Assembly: GCF_963678635.1 (NCBI RefSeq)
Contig: NC_087064.1
Location: 75,292,213 to 75,356,212 of the forward strand
Length of the DNA stretch: 64,000 nt
Direction: 5' to 3'
Source of the DNA: Symsagittifera roscoffensis
Taxonomy: Eukaryota > Xenacoelomorpha > Acoela > Convolutidae
The stretch's first letter is position 1. Each line of letters begins with the position of its first letter. Positions 10,194-23,058 of this stretch are shown piece after piece. Under the pieces are notes generated by a model. That model worked only from the letters and a program-made list of their open reading frames with translations. It ran no database searches and was not told the origin of the DNA. The position numbers were made by a program, and so were the translations under genes.

Positions 10194-12289
10194 GATACTA
10201 CACTTGACCTACTACAAAACTTTTTACATAATCAAATTTGTGTGTAACAAAAACGAGCTAATTTTTCCTGTCAATTTTTTTCTTTTTGTTGTATCTTCGC
10301 ACTTCCTTATCAAGAATTATCATTTTACAAGAATCCAATTCAGTGGTGCAGGATGGTGGATTAAAAAAAATTTTGACGTTCAATTTCATTAAATTTTCTT
10401 TGAATTTCTGGTCCTAATATAGTGACACCAAAATTTGGGACCAGCCTGTCAACCTTTAAGATTGCTTACCATTTTCAAAAAGACGAGCTCACTCAAATGA
10501 ATTAAATGAAGTTCAAAATCTCATTAAAAAATGTTCTGGCTGAAAATGGCACTGGTATCAGAGAAAAAGTTCAGAATTTTACTATATCTGAAGTTCTAAC
10601 CAAATAATTTTGGGTTCAAAATCTTCCCCAAAACCTAGAAAAAAAATTCGCTTTGATTTTTTTTGAATTGCAGGCACAAAAACGCAATATTTATTGGTTT
10701 TGCTGCGAGTAATTGCAAACTAGCAATTTTTTAACAGAGCGACTCTCCTCGGATTGAACTGCTAGTGCTCTTACTTTAGTACTATTTCTTCAGTATTTCT
10801 CCTCAAATTTGCCAGAAGACCTTATTTCAAATAAAGCTGAAAAATAAAATATACTTTGAGCATAACACAAAAAAGTTTTTATAACAATTTTTATAGCTCA
10901 AAAAAGGAAAACAGTTTTTCTTCATAAGTTGATTTGTTTGTTTAATTTTTCTAGCTTTTTTTGTCTGGTCCATTTTTTTTCAAGAAATGATGACTACCAG
11001 AAGTATTTTTAAAATTTGCAAAACAAGGTCTTTAAAACAAAGGAAAGAAACGTCCTGTTGAAATCTTTCTGGAAGAAAACAGCAAAAATGTAAAGCTGTT
11101 GATTCAGAAATGAAAAGATGGTACAGATTTTTGGAAAACACTTAACAGGGGAGAAACATGCGTAGCTTTTTTTTGTCTCAGCCAAAGTGGGTAGAAAAAA
11201 ACTGTCAAAGCTTGACCGCCTAACTAGCCAATAAAAACAGTTGTGTTTTTTGTTCAAATTAGAAGGGATACGAAAGACAAATCAGTTTTGTTGGTAAGTT
11301 GGCAACAGTTAGCTCCTATCTATCCTAGGTTTTTTTAATTTTTAAAAGTTTTTTCAATTTAGAGTTTGCGTTTTTAACTGATGTAAATTTCTTCAGGTGA
11401 AAGTTATTTGAGCCAGACAAAATCCATATGAATAGGTTCTGATATATTCTGAGTATATTGATTTATTTTTTTCGAAAATTTTTTTATAAAAAAGTCATAT
11501 CATTTAAAAAATTCTCAAAAATAAGTCCTACAATTAACGTAATAGTGGTAGAGTTTCCAACAAATGAGTTGTACATTAATTTAAAATATAACAATTTTTG
11601 CAGTTCAAACTAATTCGATGTTTAAACAACAAAACTATTTATGTACTCTGACCAATTATATCTGAACCTTTTCAAACGAATGTTTTTGTTATTACCATGG
11701 CTTTTATGCACCAGCCTTTCTTGTTGAATTATAGTTTACTTGCGGCTGAAATTTGGTTTTTGGCCTGTAACTTGTAATCAAAACGTCAGATGGTTGAAAA
11801 CTTCGAAAAAGAGAAATAATTTACTAAGTGTTTTTTTTTCTTTGAGTTTTTTTAGTTGCGCCCTAAACAACATAGAAATTGAAATAAAGTGACAAATTTG
11901 CAAATTTCTGCGAACTGGAAAAATTTAGTCATTTTTTTTAAAATAGAAAAAATGATGAATACGAAATTCTTATAGCATGAAAGAAATATCAATCAGAGAA
12001 TTGTCGCACTAGTGTCCTTTGCATTTTGTCTACAGAGTCTATTTGATTGTCTCTTTTAATATATCATTAGGGTTTTCTACTTGCTGATTCAATATTTGAC
12101 CTCTCGATTGGTTGCAAGCTTCAAAACAAACAACCCAAACAGATTTGTGGCAACCACAACAAATCAAAACAATCAAAAAATTAGATTTCTTCTTCTTTTC
12201 ATTTGACTTCAACTTCATATATTTTTTTTGATTTTTTTTTCAAATTATAGATGTTTTTCAAGGTTTTTTTTTTGAAATTAGTCGGGATA

Positions 12290-14115
12290 TGAAAAATAGA
12301 AAAAGTCAATTGCACTTTTGAAACTTTGTCGGTAAGTTGGCATTGAAAATTTCTTTTCCGACGTCATTTTTTCAGTTTTTTTTTTCAAATTTCAATCAAA
12401 ATTTCCCAGTCAAAAATATTAAAAATCGAAACCAGAGAAAAAAGTAAAGAGTTATATGACTTTATAGTTATCCTATCAATGTTAAACTGCAAGGAGTCAA
12501 AACGTAGAACAACATGTGTAAGTTAAGTTTCGCAAGTTAATCAGGGGCCAGAAAACGTATGAAAGAATTTAAAAAAAGAAAAAACAATCGCGCTGCGACC
12601 ATATGCAAACTTTGTTCTGACCAATATAAGGAGCTGGCAACTAGTTGCAAGAAACTAACAGGTCAAAAACATATAAATTAATTTTATAAAGAACAAACAG
12701 TTTCGGTATCAACATATGCAAATTTGGTTCTGAGCAATTTAAGCAGCTGAAAACTAGCCAACATTATGAAAAGCCGATAATTTTTCAGAATTTGTTCACA
12801 TTAGAGGAGATATGAAAGACAAATCAATTTAATTTTGAATCTTTGTCGGCAAGTTGGCAACAGTTACCTCCTATCTGTCCTGTGTTTTTTGTTTTTTTTT
12901 AAACATTTTTCAATCAAGTGTTTGCGTGTTTAGCCAATGTAAGGTTTTTCAGTTGAAAATATTTTTAGCCAGACAAATTTCATAAAATAATATCTTAATT
13001 ATTCTAAACCTCCTGAGTTTTCTAAAATATTTATTTATCTTGAAAAAAATCTGAACTATTCTGAATCTTCTGACTTGCACAATCGAGACCCAAAAAAATT
13101 TAAAATCTTTGTCTATAAAATCTGCATTTTTGTCTATAAAATCTAATTGATTGTACCTAATAAATAGATTATTAGGGTTTACTACTTGCTGGTTGAACTT
13201 GAGACTCCTCGATTGGTTGCTAACTTCAAAACAGTCAACGCAACCAGATCTGTGGCAACCACAGCAAACCAAAGCAATAAAAAAATTGATTTTTTTTTTC
13301 TGTTTTCATTTGACTTCAATTTGATATAAATTTTCTTAAATCTTTGATCCTAAAATTATGAATGATTTTCGAGATTTAGTTCAAATTGGTCGCAAGGCGA
13401 AAAAAATCAGTTTCATTTTTGAATCTTTGTCGGTAACATATGCAAGTTTGGTTCTGAAAAATATCAGCAGCTGACAACTAGCCGACATGATAAAAAATAG
13501 ACTAAAAGTTTTTTTTAGGAATTTGTTCAAATTAGTCGGGACAAAAAAAAATTAATTTCATTTTTGCATCTTTATTGGTAAGTGGCAAAAAGAGGTTCTT
13601 ATCCATCCTGAATTTCTTTAGTTTTTCTAAATTTCAGTCAAATTTTTCCGGTCGAAAAACTTGAACAACAATACAAGTGGAAAAATTAAAAAAATATATG
13701 ACTTGATGATTATTGACATAGTGTTAAACTGCAAGGAATCGAATTATAGAACAACTTGTCTGATTTTCTTTTCGCAAGATAATTAGAGACCACAAATTGT
13801 ATGAAACGAATTTAAAAAAAAAAAATATTAATCGCGATCCGACCATATGCAAATATCGTTCTGAACAAAATTAGCAGCTGACAATCAGCCGCATTATAAT
13901 AACAGGCCAGAAAGTGTATGAAATCAAATTTAAAAAGAACAAATAGTTGCGGTATCAAAATAAGCAAATGTTGGTTCTGAGCAAAATAAGCAGCTGATAA
14001 CTAGCCGAAATTTAAAAAAAAAACTGATGTTTTTTAAAGAATTTGTTCACATAAGACGGGATACGAAAGACAGATCAGTTTCATTTTCAATATATTTCTG
14101 TAGGTTGGCAACAGT
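12290..14115 (+). repeat. Nested octamer/donor box array in unit 2
   Basis: At least five degenerate copies of a ~370-600-bp module. Octamer-like boxes ATATGCAAAC/ATATGCAAAT lie at ~12600, ~12714, ~13438 and ~13845; the tag GACAACTAGCCGACAT or close variants follows each. Donor-like ends are GTCGGTAAGTTGG (12329), GTCGGCAAGTTGG (12846, GC donor), GTCGGTAACATATG (13430) and ATTGGTAAGTGGC (13572); the most diverged copy ends CTGTAGGTTGGCAAC (14095). A further shared tag, GTGTTAAACTGCAAGGA, occurs between boxes. No ORF is shared between copies. Confidence 0.5.
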
Positions 14116-14517
14116 TAATTTCTATCCATCCTGTGTTTTTTTTTCTTTTTTTTAAAATTTTCAATCAAGTGTTGCCTTTTTATCCAAGGTGAAACAAAAG
14201 TCATTAAAATACTTTTTGAATAACTCTGAATCTTTTGAATTATTAATTTTTGAAAAATTCTAGTCATACCATGTAATAAGTTGAGCATAGAAATCGATGT
14301 CAAAAATTAGACCTACATTTAACGTAATAGTGATAGAGTTTCCAACAAATGAATTGAACATTAAGTTGAAATACTAGAGTTTTTGCAGATCAAAATATAT
14401 CGACTTTTAAACAGCAAATTAAACATTTATCTCAATAGTTTGATTTCTTCTCTTTTCATTTGATTTCAACTTCATATGCTTTTTAAAACCTTTGATTCTA
14501 AATTTATAAACCCGTTC

Positions 14518-14670
14518 AGTGGCGGATTTAGGATTTCCTCGAATAGGGTGGGGGCGGATTTTCTAAATAAATTCGTAGGTTTTGTCAACTTATTTTTAAG
14601 GCCGACCAAATTGATTTTCCGAGCTTTCACGAAGCACTGAATGCCAGGGGGGCAGACGGCTAAAAGTTTT
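14518..14670. mobile_element. hAT-like terminal fragment in unit 2
   Basis: Starts CAGTGGCGGATTTAGGATTT and runs into GGGTGGGGGCGGATTTTC. It shares its end with the MITE at 9713. The same fragment sits at 20569-20720 in unit 3, so it was present before units 2 and 3 duplicated. No opposite end is seen. Confidence 0.45.
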
Positions 14671-15643
14671 TGTCTTGTGCTCAAACTTAGAACTTTTTTT
14701 TGTTTTGTTATCTGTTTTCGTAAAACTATGGGGGCTTAAAGATTGTTCAATTCGGGATAATTAACGTATATTTTGTGCTAATAATGGGTACGCGGAGATT
14801 AAATCTGTCTGAAAAACCGACCTGATTTAAATAGAGGCTTGCAATTTGTTCTATTTGGATCTAGCACAACAGACTTTCATGATTTTTACAGGCCGAATTT
14901 CAAAATTTTCAAACGACTATAATTTTTTGTTTATGCGCCGATTTCTGAAAATTGGTTTCTTAAAATTGCTTTATAAAAATTAAAATTTTACTGTGACAAC
15001 TCTAAGTTTGTTAAATGGATCGGTTTTGGAAATGCGTACATTATAAATCAAAGAATGCTACAAATAATTGTTATTTTCAAAGCTTTTGAAATGTTCATTA
15101 CTTTCGTAACAAAGTTAAAAAATGTATATCATGCAAATATTGAGCATAGATTTAACTCTCAAAGATTAAAAGAAAGAATTTTACGTTTCAATTTAAAAAA
15201 AAATTCAAAAGCGGCGCTAAGTACTAATCCATAGAACTTAAAAAGCAGTAGAAAGTTTCAGGGTTTTTCCTTGATACTAGCAGTCCTACTTAGCTATCAA
15301 ATTAGGCTAATTTTCGCACTGCACAAATTTTTCCTCAAAATTAATTTACTCCGGTTTTCGCATTCCTTTTTAACCTCGTAATTTTAAGGCTACAGTTTTT
15401 AAAACCGACAACAGGAAAAAAGAAACAACTATTTTACAGCCCGCAAAATAAACAAAGAAAACTTCCATATAAATTTCAATCATAACACCAATTCTACCTT
15501 ATGAGTTGCACAAATGGTGTTTGTTTTACGTTAAAACTGTGAACTATCTTTAAATTACCTATTTGGTTGCCCCAATAGCTAGCATTCAATATAATAAAGC
15601 TGCTGATAGTTTTTTTGGCTGGTTAATTTTATCTTTCAGCAAA

Positions 15644-16166
15644 ATGAAAATTTTTTGCAGTAAGTTTTATACTTTCGCTGGGAAGTGCCTTTGTATTTCA
15701 ACCAAATTTTACAATTACATCAACTCCAATGCCGGGTCAGTGTATCGAAGTTCCAGAAATATTGAAAAGCGGACCATGCACAATTTGGAATCAAACATTT
15801 AAAACTGATTTACTTGGAAATGAAATAAAATCCGGATCTGACAATCCTCGTCCATTGGTATTTTATGACGCATTGGAGAGACGAAATTGCGATGTTGACA
15901 GCCCGAATATCGGTAGATTTATCTGTTCTCTTTTTGCACCGAATTGCCAAAACCTTGTTGATGAAGACGACGAAACTAAAGAAATGATAGAAATCATTCC
16001 TCCCTGCAGAAATCTTTGTCAGGAATTTCACAGAGAGACAAAAGAATGTACTGTCAATGCGCCATTGGAAATCGACTGCAATGAGTTTCCCCAGCCCGAA
16101 GATGAGAATAGACATTGCGTCTCTGCCTTCTTTACAAAAAAAAATAAAGTTTCATATATCCTGTGA
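15644..16166 (+). pseudogene. Secreted Frizzled-CRD protein, copy A (frameshift in signal peptide)
   Basis: Same gene as the intact copy at 30919. After the ATG at 15644 (four bases past a TTATCTTTCAG acceptor) copy A has six T where copies B and C have five (15651-15656). This throws the signal-peptide frame out and leaves only an internal start at 15729 (MPGQCIEVPE). The CRD with all ten cysteines is otherwise open. The 3' end also has two extra A, so the frame reads past the normal TAA and ends FFTKKNKVSYIL at TGA 16164-16166. If translated from the internal ATG it would lack a signal peptide and stay in the cytosol. A homopolymer sequencing error is the main alternative to a real frameshift. 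Confidence 0.75.
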
Positions 16167-18379
16167 GATTTAATTTGAAAGTTGAATTTTAAAATTCAGT
16201 TGTCTTTGAATTTAATGTCAGATCTGAGATTTTCCCAAGGGGAAAATTTTTTTGTCAACTAAATTCCAGAACACTTTAAAGACAAAATTTTGCTGAATAA
16301 ATTACAGTATTGATTCATAGTTATGATGAAAAAGGGCTTTGCTTGTTGTTTCAGTTAAAAGCCCCCTAAGGAAAGAGAAAGATTCAGCTTGCTAACAAGA
16401 GCAGAATATTTCGAACAAACTCATTTCAGCAAAAATGAAAAAACTGAAAATTTTAAAAGCAAAAATTTAACTGATCTAGATGAAAAACAGCAAAAACTGA
16501 AGAAATTATTTCTTAAATAGCCCCAAAGTTGTAATTGTAAAGGTATTTTTAAAACTATTGCTGGGAGAAAAACCTCTCAATTTTTGTCAAAATTTATCTA
16601 AAAACCGAAAATACTCTCGGAAAAAAAGATAATTTTAATTGTTTTTGCTACATAAAACCGACCAATAGTGTTTTAATATGATATTACATTTGACCTACTG
16701 CAAGATTTCTTCATGTAGTCGAAATTGAGTCTGAGAAATTTTAGGCTGGCTGAAAATCTTTCCTGCCAACTTGTATCTTCACGCTTCTTCATCAAGAATT
16801 AGCATTCTACAAGATTCCAATTTGGTGGTGCAAAGTAGTTGATCACATTTTTTTTTAACCTAAATTTAAAAACTTTCATGAGATCCAAGTTCAAATACAG
16901 TGACAATATAAATTGTGTTAGCGAGAAATGATGACTACCAGAAGTATTTTGAAACTTTGCAACACAAGGTCTTTAAAACAAAGGAAAGAAACGTCCTGAT
17001 GAAATCTTTCTGAAAAAAAAACAGCAAAAATGTAAAGCTGTTGATTCAGAAATAAAAAGATGGTACAGATTTTTGGAAAACACTTAACAGGGGAGAAACA
17101 TGCAAAGTGCTCAGTCAAAGTGGGTAGAAAAAAACTGTCAAAGCTTGACCGCCTAACTAGCCAATAAAAACAGTTGTGTTTTTTGTTCAAATTAGAAGGG
17201 ATACGAAAGACAACTCAGTTTTGTTGGTAAGTTGGCAACAGTTAGCTCCTATCTATCCTAAGTTTTTTTTTAATTTTTAAAAGTTTTTTCAATTTAGAGT
17301 TTGCGTTTTTAACTAATGTAAAATTCTTCAGGTGAAAGTTATTTGAGCCAGACAAAATCCATATGAATAGGTTCTGATATATTCTGAGTCTATTGATTTA
17401 TTTTTTTTTGAAAAATTTGTGTAAAGTCATATCATTCAAAAAGTTGGACATATATTTTGATGTCAAAAATAAGTCCTACCATTAACGTAATAGTGGTAGA
17501 GTTTCCAACAAATGAGTTGTACATTAATTTAAAATGTAACAATTTTTGCAGTTCAAACTAATTCGACGTTTAAACAACAAAACTATTTATGTACTCAGAC
17601 CAATTATATCTGACCTTTTCAAACGAATGTTTTTGTTATTACCATGGCTTTTATGCACCAGCCTTTTTTGTTGAATTATTGTTTACTTGCGGCTGAAATT
17701 TGATTTTTGGCCTGTAACTTGTAATCAAAACGTCAGATGGTTGAAAACTTCGAAAAAGAGAAATAATTTACTAAGTGTTTTTTTTTCTTTGAGTTTTTTA
17801 GTTGCGCCCTAAACAACATAGAAACTGAAATAAAATGACAAATTTTCAAATTTCTGCGAACTGGAAAAATTTAGTCATTTTTTTTTAAATAGAAAAAATG
17901 ATGAATACGAAATTCTTATAGGATGAAAGAAATATCTATCAGAGAATTGTCGCACAGTGTTTTAGGGAATTGTCGCATAAAGTCTTCGGGTTATTCGAAT
18001 AGCTACTGTAGTTCTAAAAAGTTTCAGTCATCGCTTATATGTCTCGAACAAATAATCGAGACCCAAAAAATAGAAATCCTTTGCATTTGTCTACAGAGTC
18101 TAATTGATTGTCTATTTTAATATATCATTAGGGTTTTCTACTTGCTGGTTCAATATGAGACCTCTCGATTGGTTGCAAGCTTCAAAACAAACAACACAAA
18201 CAGAATTGTGGCAACCACAACAAATCAAAACAATCAAAAAATTTGATTTCTTCTTCTTTTCATTTGACTTCAACTTCATATATTTTTTTTGATTTTTTTT
18301 TCAAATTATAGATGTTTTTCAAGGTTTTTTTTTGAAATTAGTCGGGATATGAAAAATAGAAAAAGTCAATTGCACTTTT

Positions 18380-20180
18380 GAAACTTTGTCGGTAAGTTGG
18401 CATTGAAAATTTCTTTTCCGACGTCATTTTTTCAGTTTTTTTTTTTCAAATTTCAATCAAAATTTCCCAGTCAAAAATATTAAACATCGAAACCAGAGAA
18501 AAAATTAAAGAGTTATATGAGTTTATAGTTATCCTATCAATGTTAAACTGCAAGGAGTCAAAACGTAGACTAACGTGTCTAAATTCAGTTTCGCAAGTTA
18601 ATCAGGGGCCAGAAAACGTATGAAAGAATTTAAAAAAGAAAAAACAATCGCGCTACGACCATATGCAAACTTTGTTCTGACCAATATAAGGAGCTGGCAA
18701 CTAGTTGCAAGAAACTAACAGGTCAAAAACATATGAATTAATTTTATAAAGAACAAACAGTTTCGGTATCAACATATGCAAATTTGGTTCTGAGCAATTT
18801 AAGCAGCTGAAAACTAGCAAACATTATAAAAAGCCGATAATTTTTAAGAATTTGTTCACATTAGAGGAGATATGAAAGACAAATCAATATAATTTTGAAT
18901 CTTTGTCGGCAAGTTGGCAATAGTTACCTCCTATCTGTCCTGTGTTTTTTGTTTTTTTTTACATTTTTCAATCAAGTGTTTGCGTGTTTAGCCAATGTAA
19001 GATTTTTCAGCTGAAAATATTTTTAGCCAGAAAAATTTCATAAAATTATATCTTAATTATTCTGAACCTCCTGAGTTTTCTAAAATATAATTTTTTATCT
19101 CGAAAAAAATCTGAACTATTCTGAATCTTCTGACTTGCACAATCGAGACCCAAAAAAATTAAAAATCTTTGTCTATAAAATCTGCATTTTTGTCTATAAA
19201 ATCTAATTGATTGTACCTAATAAATAGATTATTAGGGTTTACTACTTGCTGGTTGAACTTGAGACTCCTCGATTGGTTGCTAACTTCAAAACAGTCAACG
19301 CAACCAGATCTGTGGCAACCACAGCAAACCAAAGCAATAAAAAAATTGATTTTTTTTCTGTTTTCATTTGACTTCAATTTGATATAATTTTTCCTAAATC
19401 TTTGATCCTAAAAATAAGAATGATTTTCGAGATTTAGTTCAAATTGGTCGCAAGGCGAAAAAAAATCAGTTTCACTTTTGAATCTTTGTCGGTAACATAT
19501 GCAAGTTTAGTTCTGAAAAATGTCAGCAGCTGACAACTAGCCGACATGATAAAAAATAGACTAAAAGTTTTTTTTAGGAATTTGTTCAAATTAGTCGGAA
19601 TACGAAAAAACAATTAATTTCACTTTTGCATCTTTATCGGTAAGTGGCAAAAAGAGGTTCTTATCCATCCAGAATTTCTTTAGTTTTTCTAAATTTTAAT
19701 CAAATTTTTCTGGTCGAAAAAATTGAACAACAATACAAGTGGAAAAATTAAAAATTTATGTGACTTGATGATTATTGACATAATGTTAAACTGCATGGAG
19801 TCAAATTATAGAACAACATGTCTGATTTTCTTTTCGCAAGATAATTAGAGACCAGAATTTGTATGAAACGAATTTTTTTTAAAAAAAGAAAATATTAATC
19901 GCGGTACGACCATATGCAAATATCGTTCTGAACAAAATTAGCAGCCGACAATCAGCTGCAAGATAAAAACAGGCCAGAAAGTGTATGAAATCAAATTTAA
20001 AAAGAACAAATAGTTGCGGTATCAAAATAAGCAAATTTTGGTTCTGAGCAAAATAAGCAGCTGACAACTAGCCGAAATTAAAAAAAAAACTGATGTTTTG
20101 TTAAAGAATTTGTTCACATTAGACGGGATACGAAAGATCGATCAGTTTCATTTTCAATCTATTTCTGTAGGTTGGCAACA
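18380..20180 (+). repeat. Nested octamer/donor box array in unit 3
   Basis: Counterpart of 12290-14115. Donor-like GTCGGTAAGTTGG at ~18390 and GTCGGCAAGTTGG at ~18906. Octamer-like boxes at ~18660, ~18775, ~19497 and ~19911. Differences from unit 2 are mostly single bases, with no sign that any frame is maintained. Confidence 0.5.
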
Positions 20181-20568
20181 GTTAGTTTCTATCCATCCTG
20201 TGTTTTTTTTTCTTTTTTTTTAAATTTTCAATCAAGTGTTGCCTTTTCATCCAAGGTGAAACAAAAAAAAGCAATATAAATACTTTTTGAATAACTCTGA
20301 ATCTTTTGAATTATCCATTTTTGAAAAATTCTAGTCATACCATGTAATAAGTTGAGCATAGAAATCGATGTCAAAAATTAAACCTACATTTAACGTAATA
20401 GTGAAGAATACATTAAGTTGAAATACTAGAGTTTTTGCAGATCAAAATAAATCGACTTTTAAACAGCAAATAAAACATTTATCTCAATAGTTTGATTTCT
20501 TCTCGTTTCATTTGATTTCAATTTCATATGCTTTTTTAAACCTTTGATTTTAATTTTATAAACCCGTT

Positions 20569-20720
20569 CAGCGGCGGATTTAAGATTTCCTCGAATAAGG
20601 TGGGGGCGGATTTTCTAAATAAATTCGAAAGTATTGTCAACTTATTTTTAGGGCCGACCAAGTTGATTTTCCGAGCTTTCACAATGCACTAAATGCCGGG
20701 GGGGGGGGGCAGACGCCTAA
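20569..20720. mobile_element. hAT-like terminal fragment in unit 3
   Basis: Counterpart of 14518-14670, starting CAGCGGCGGATTTAAG. It contains a G-run (~20698-20709) that is longer than in unit 2. Confidence 0.4.
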
Positions 20721-21704
20721 AAGTTTTTGTTGTCTTGAGCTCAAACTTAGAACTTTTTTTTTGTTTTGTTATCTGTTTTCGTAAGACTATGGGGGCTTAA
20801 AGATTGTTCAATTCGGGATAATTAACGAATATTTTGTGCTAATAATGGTTACGCTGAGATTAAATCTGTCTAAAAAACCGCCCTGAATTAAATACAGGCT
20901 TGCAATTTGTTCTATTTGGATCTAGCACAACAGACTTTCATGATTTTTACAGGCCGAATTTCAAAATTTTCAAACGACTATAATTTTTTGTTTATGCGCC
21001 GATTTCTGAAAATTGGTTTCTTAAAATTGCTTTATATGATTAAAATTTTACTGTGACAACTCTCAGTTTGTTAAATGGATCGGTTTTTGAAATGCGTACA
21101 TTATAATTTAAAGAATGCCACAAATAATTGTTATTTTCAAAGCTTTTGAAATGTTCATTACTTTCGTAACAAAGTTAAAAAATGTATGTCATGCAAATAT
21201 TGAGCATAGATTTAACTCTCAAAGGTTAAAAGAAAGAATTTTACGTTTCAATTTTAAAAAAAAACTTCAAAAGCGGCGCTAAGTACTAATCCATAGAACT
21301 TAAAAAGCAGTAGAAAGTTTCAGGGTTTTTCCTTGATACTAGCAGTCCTACTTAGCTATCAAATTAGGCTAATTTTCGCACTGCACATATTTTTCCTCAA
21401 AATTAATTTACTCCACTTTTCGCATCCCTTTTTAACCTCGTAATTTTAAGGCTATAGTTTTTAAAACCGACAATAGGGAAAAAGAACCAACTATTTTACA
21501 GCCCGCAAAATAAACAAAGAAAACTTCCACATAAATTTCAATCATAACACCAATTCTACCTTACGAGTTGCACAAATGGTTTTTGTTTTACGTTAAAACT
21601 GTGAATAATTTTGTATTACCTATTTGATTGCCCCAATAGCTAGCATTCAACATAATAAAGCTGCTGATAGTTTTTTTGGCTGGTTAATTTTATCTTTCAG
21701 CAAA

Positions 21705-22205
21705 ATGAAAATTTTTGCAGTAAGTTTTATACTTTCGCTGGGAAGTGCCTTTGTATTTCGACCAAATTTTACAATTACATCAACTCCAATGCCGGGTCAG
21801 TGTATCGAAGTTCCAGAAACATTAAAAAGCGGACCATGCACAATTTGGAATCAATAGTTTAAAACTGATTTACTTGGAAATGAAATAAAAATCGGATCTG
21901 ACAATCCTCGTCCATTGGTATTTTATGACGCATTGGATAGACGGAATTGCGACGATGACAGCCCGAATATCGGTAGATTTATCTGTTCTCTTTTTGCACC
22001 GAATTGCCAAAAACTTGTTGATGAAGACGACGAAACTAAAGAAATGATAGAAATCATTCCTCCTTGCAGAAATCTTTGTCAGGAATTTCACAGAGAGACA
22101 AAAGAATGTACTGTCAATGCGCCATTGGAAATCGACTGCAATGAGTTTCCCCAGCCCGAAGATGAGAATAGACGTTGCGTCTCTGCCTTCTTTACAAAAA
22201 AATAA
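21705..22205 (+). pseudogene. Secreted Frizzled-CRD protein, copy B (in-frame stop)
   Basis: Same length (501 nt) and start context as the intact copy. Codon 51, ACA (Thr) in copies A and C, is TAG here (21855-21857), with all three bases changed. The stop follows a complete signal peptide (MKIFAVSFILSLGSAF) and two of the ten CRD cysteines. Downstream the frame stays open to TAA 22203-22205 with substitutions such as D78, D84 and I63, and all other cysteines are kept. A truncated product would have 50 residues and no folded CRD. The long open frame after the stop implies recent loss, or a sequencing or assembly mix between copies. Confidence 0.8.
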
Positions 22206-22767
22206 AGTTTCATATATCCTGTGAGATTTAATTTGAAAGTTGAATTTTAAAGTTCAGTTGTCTTTGAAGTTAATGTCAGATCTGAGATTTTCCCAAAAGG
22301 AAAATTTTTGTCGACCAAATTCCAGAACACTTTAAAGACAAAATTTTGCTGAATAAATTACAGTATTGATTCATTGTTATGATGAAAAAGGGCTTTGCTT
22401 GTTGTTTCAGTTAAAAGCCCCTAAAGAAAGAGAAAGATTCAGCTCGCTAACAAGAGCAGAATATTTCGAACAAACTCATTTCAGCAAAAATGAAACAACT
22501 GAAAATTTTAAAGCAAAAATTTAACTGATCTAGATAAAAAACAGCAAAAACTGAGGAAATTATTTCTTAAATAACCCGAAAGTTGTAATTGTAAAGATAT
22601 TTTTAAAACTATTGCTGGGAGAAAAACCTCTCAATTTTTGTCAAAATTTATCTGAAAACCGAAAATACTCAGATCATTTATTCTCGGAAAAAAAAGATAA
22701 TTTTTATTGTTTTTGCAACATAAAACCAACCAATAGTGTTTTAATATGATACTACATTTGACCTACT

Positions 22768-23058
22768 TGAGTTATGTTCTTGAGGTTAACTCATAGAGTA
22801 ATTTCGGATAGGGTACACCGTCTGCTCGTCACGCTATCTTATTTTCGGCCGGATAGATTCGTGCAACTTCTTAGTCTAATACCGATCCTATTCTTACTTT
22901 TATATCTCTCTGGTGCTGAAATTACAAGTCATCATTTCAGCACTTACAAATAAGTGGGTTGTTAGTTGGATGGATTATGATTGGTTAATATTAAATAATT
23001 TACAGTGGTAAAATATATAATTTATCCAATAATAAAATGTAGTTTATATCAGGTTCCA
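22768..23058 (-). repeat. 3' LTR of element 2
   Basis: 291 bp, plus-strand ends TGAGTTATG and GGTTCCA, aligned to 3773-4166 with one ~100-bp deletion. On the minus strand the sequence just before it (revcomp of 23059-23070, ending GGATGGG) is purine-rich enough to be a weak polypurine tract. Confidence 0.8.

Larger units (their letters stand above)
5696..10984. repeat. Tandem unit 1 (diverged; no Frizzled-domain gene)
   Basis: Begins with GAAATGATGACTACCAGAAG, which also begins units 2 (10985) and 3 (16923). It aligns in order with those units but is more diverged. Around 9340-9410 the sequence passes from the part upstream of the Frizzled-domain gene (AAATGGATCGGTTTT, ~9295) directly to the part downstream (GATTCAGCTTGCTAACAA, ~9424), so about 1.3 kb with the gene is missing relative to units 2 and 3. 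It contains two octamer/donor-like boxes (~6522-6660 and ~6916-7040), one copy of the TTGTGG-type box (7988-8110) and an inserted MITE (9713-10193). No gene is seen. Confidence 0.75.
10985..16922. repeat. Tandem unit 2 (frameshifted Frizzled-domain gene)
   Basis: A 5.94-kb unit nearly colinear with unit 3. Order: start box AGAAATGATGACTACC, an ~800-bp AT-rich part, TTGTGG-type box (12066-12180), nested octamer/donor boxes between ~12280 and ~14110 with a second TTGTGG box (13172-13290), an hAT-like end fragment (14518-14670), a conserved ~900-bp stretch, the Frizzled-domain gene, and 750 bp of 3' flank. Units 2 and 3 are much closer to each other than to unit 1, so they arose by a later duplication. 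Confidence 0.85.
16923..22767. repeat. Tandem unit 3 (Frizzled-domain gene with stop)
   Basis: A 5.85-kb unit colinear with unit 2, differing by scattered substitutions and small indels. It stops at ACATTTGACCTACT (22754-22767), where the LTR of element 2 begins; unit 2 continues there with GCAAGATTTCTTC. TTGTGG-type boxes lie at 18125-18243 and 19233-19345. Confidence 0.85.

Noticed and set aside
13005-13290. Minus-strand ORF with CCGCHRSGCVDC.
   Set aside because: Lies in the TTGTGG-type repeat box; the frame differs between copies and has no start or stop conservation.
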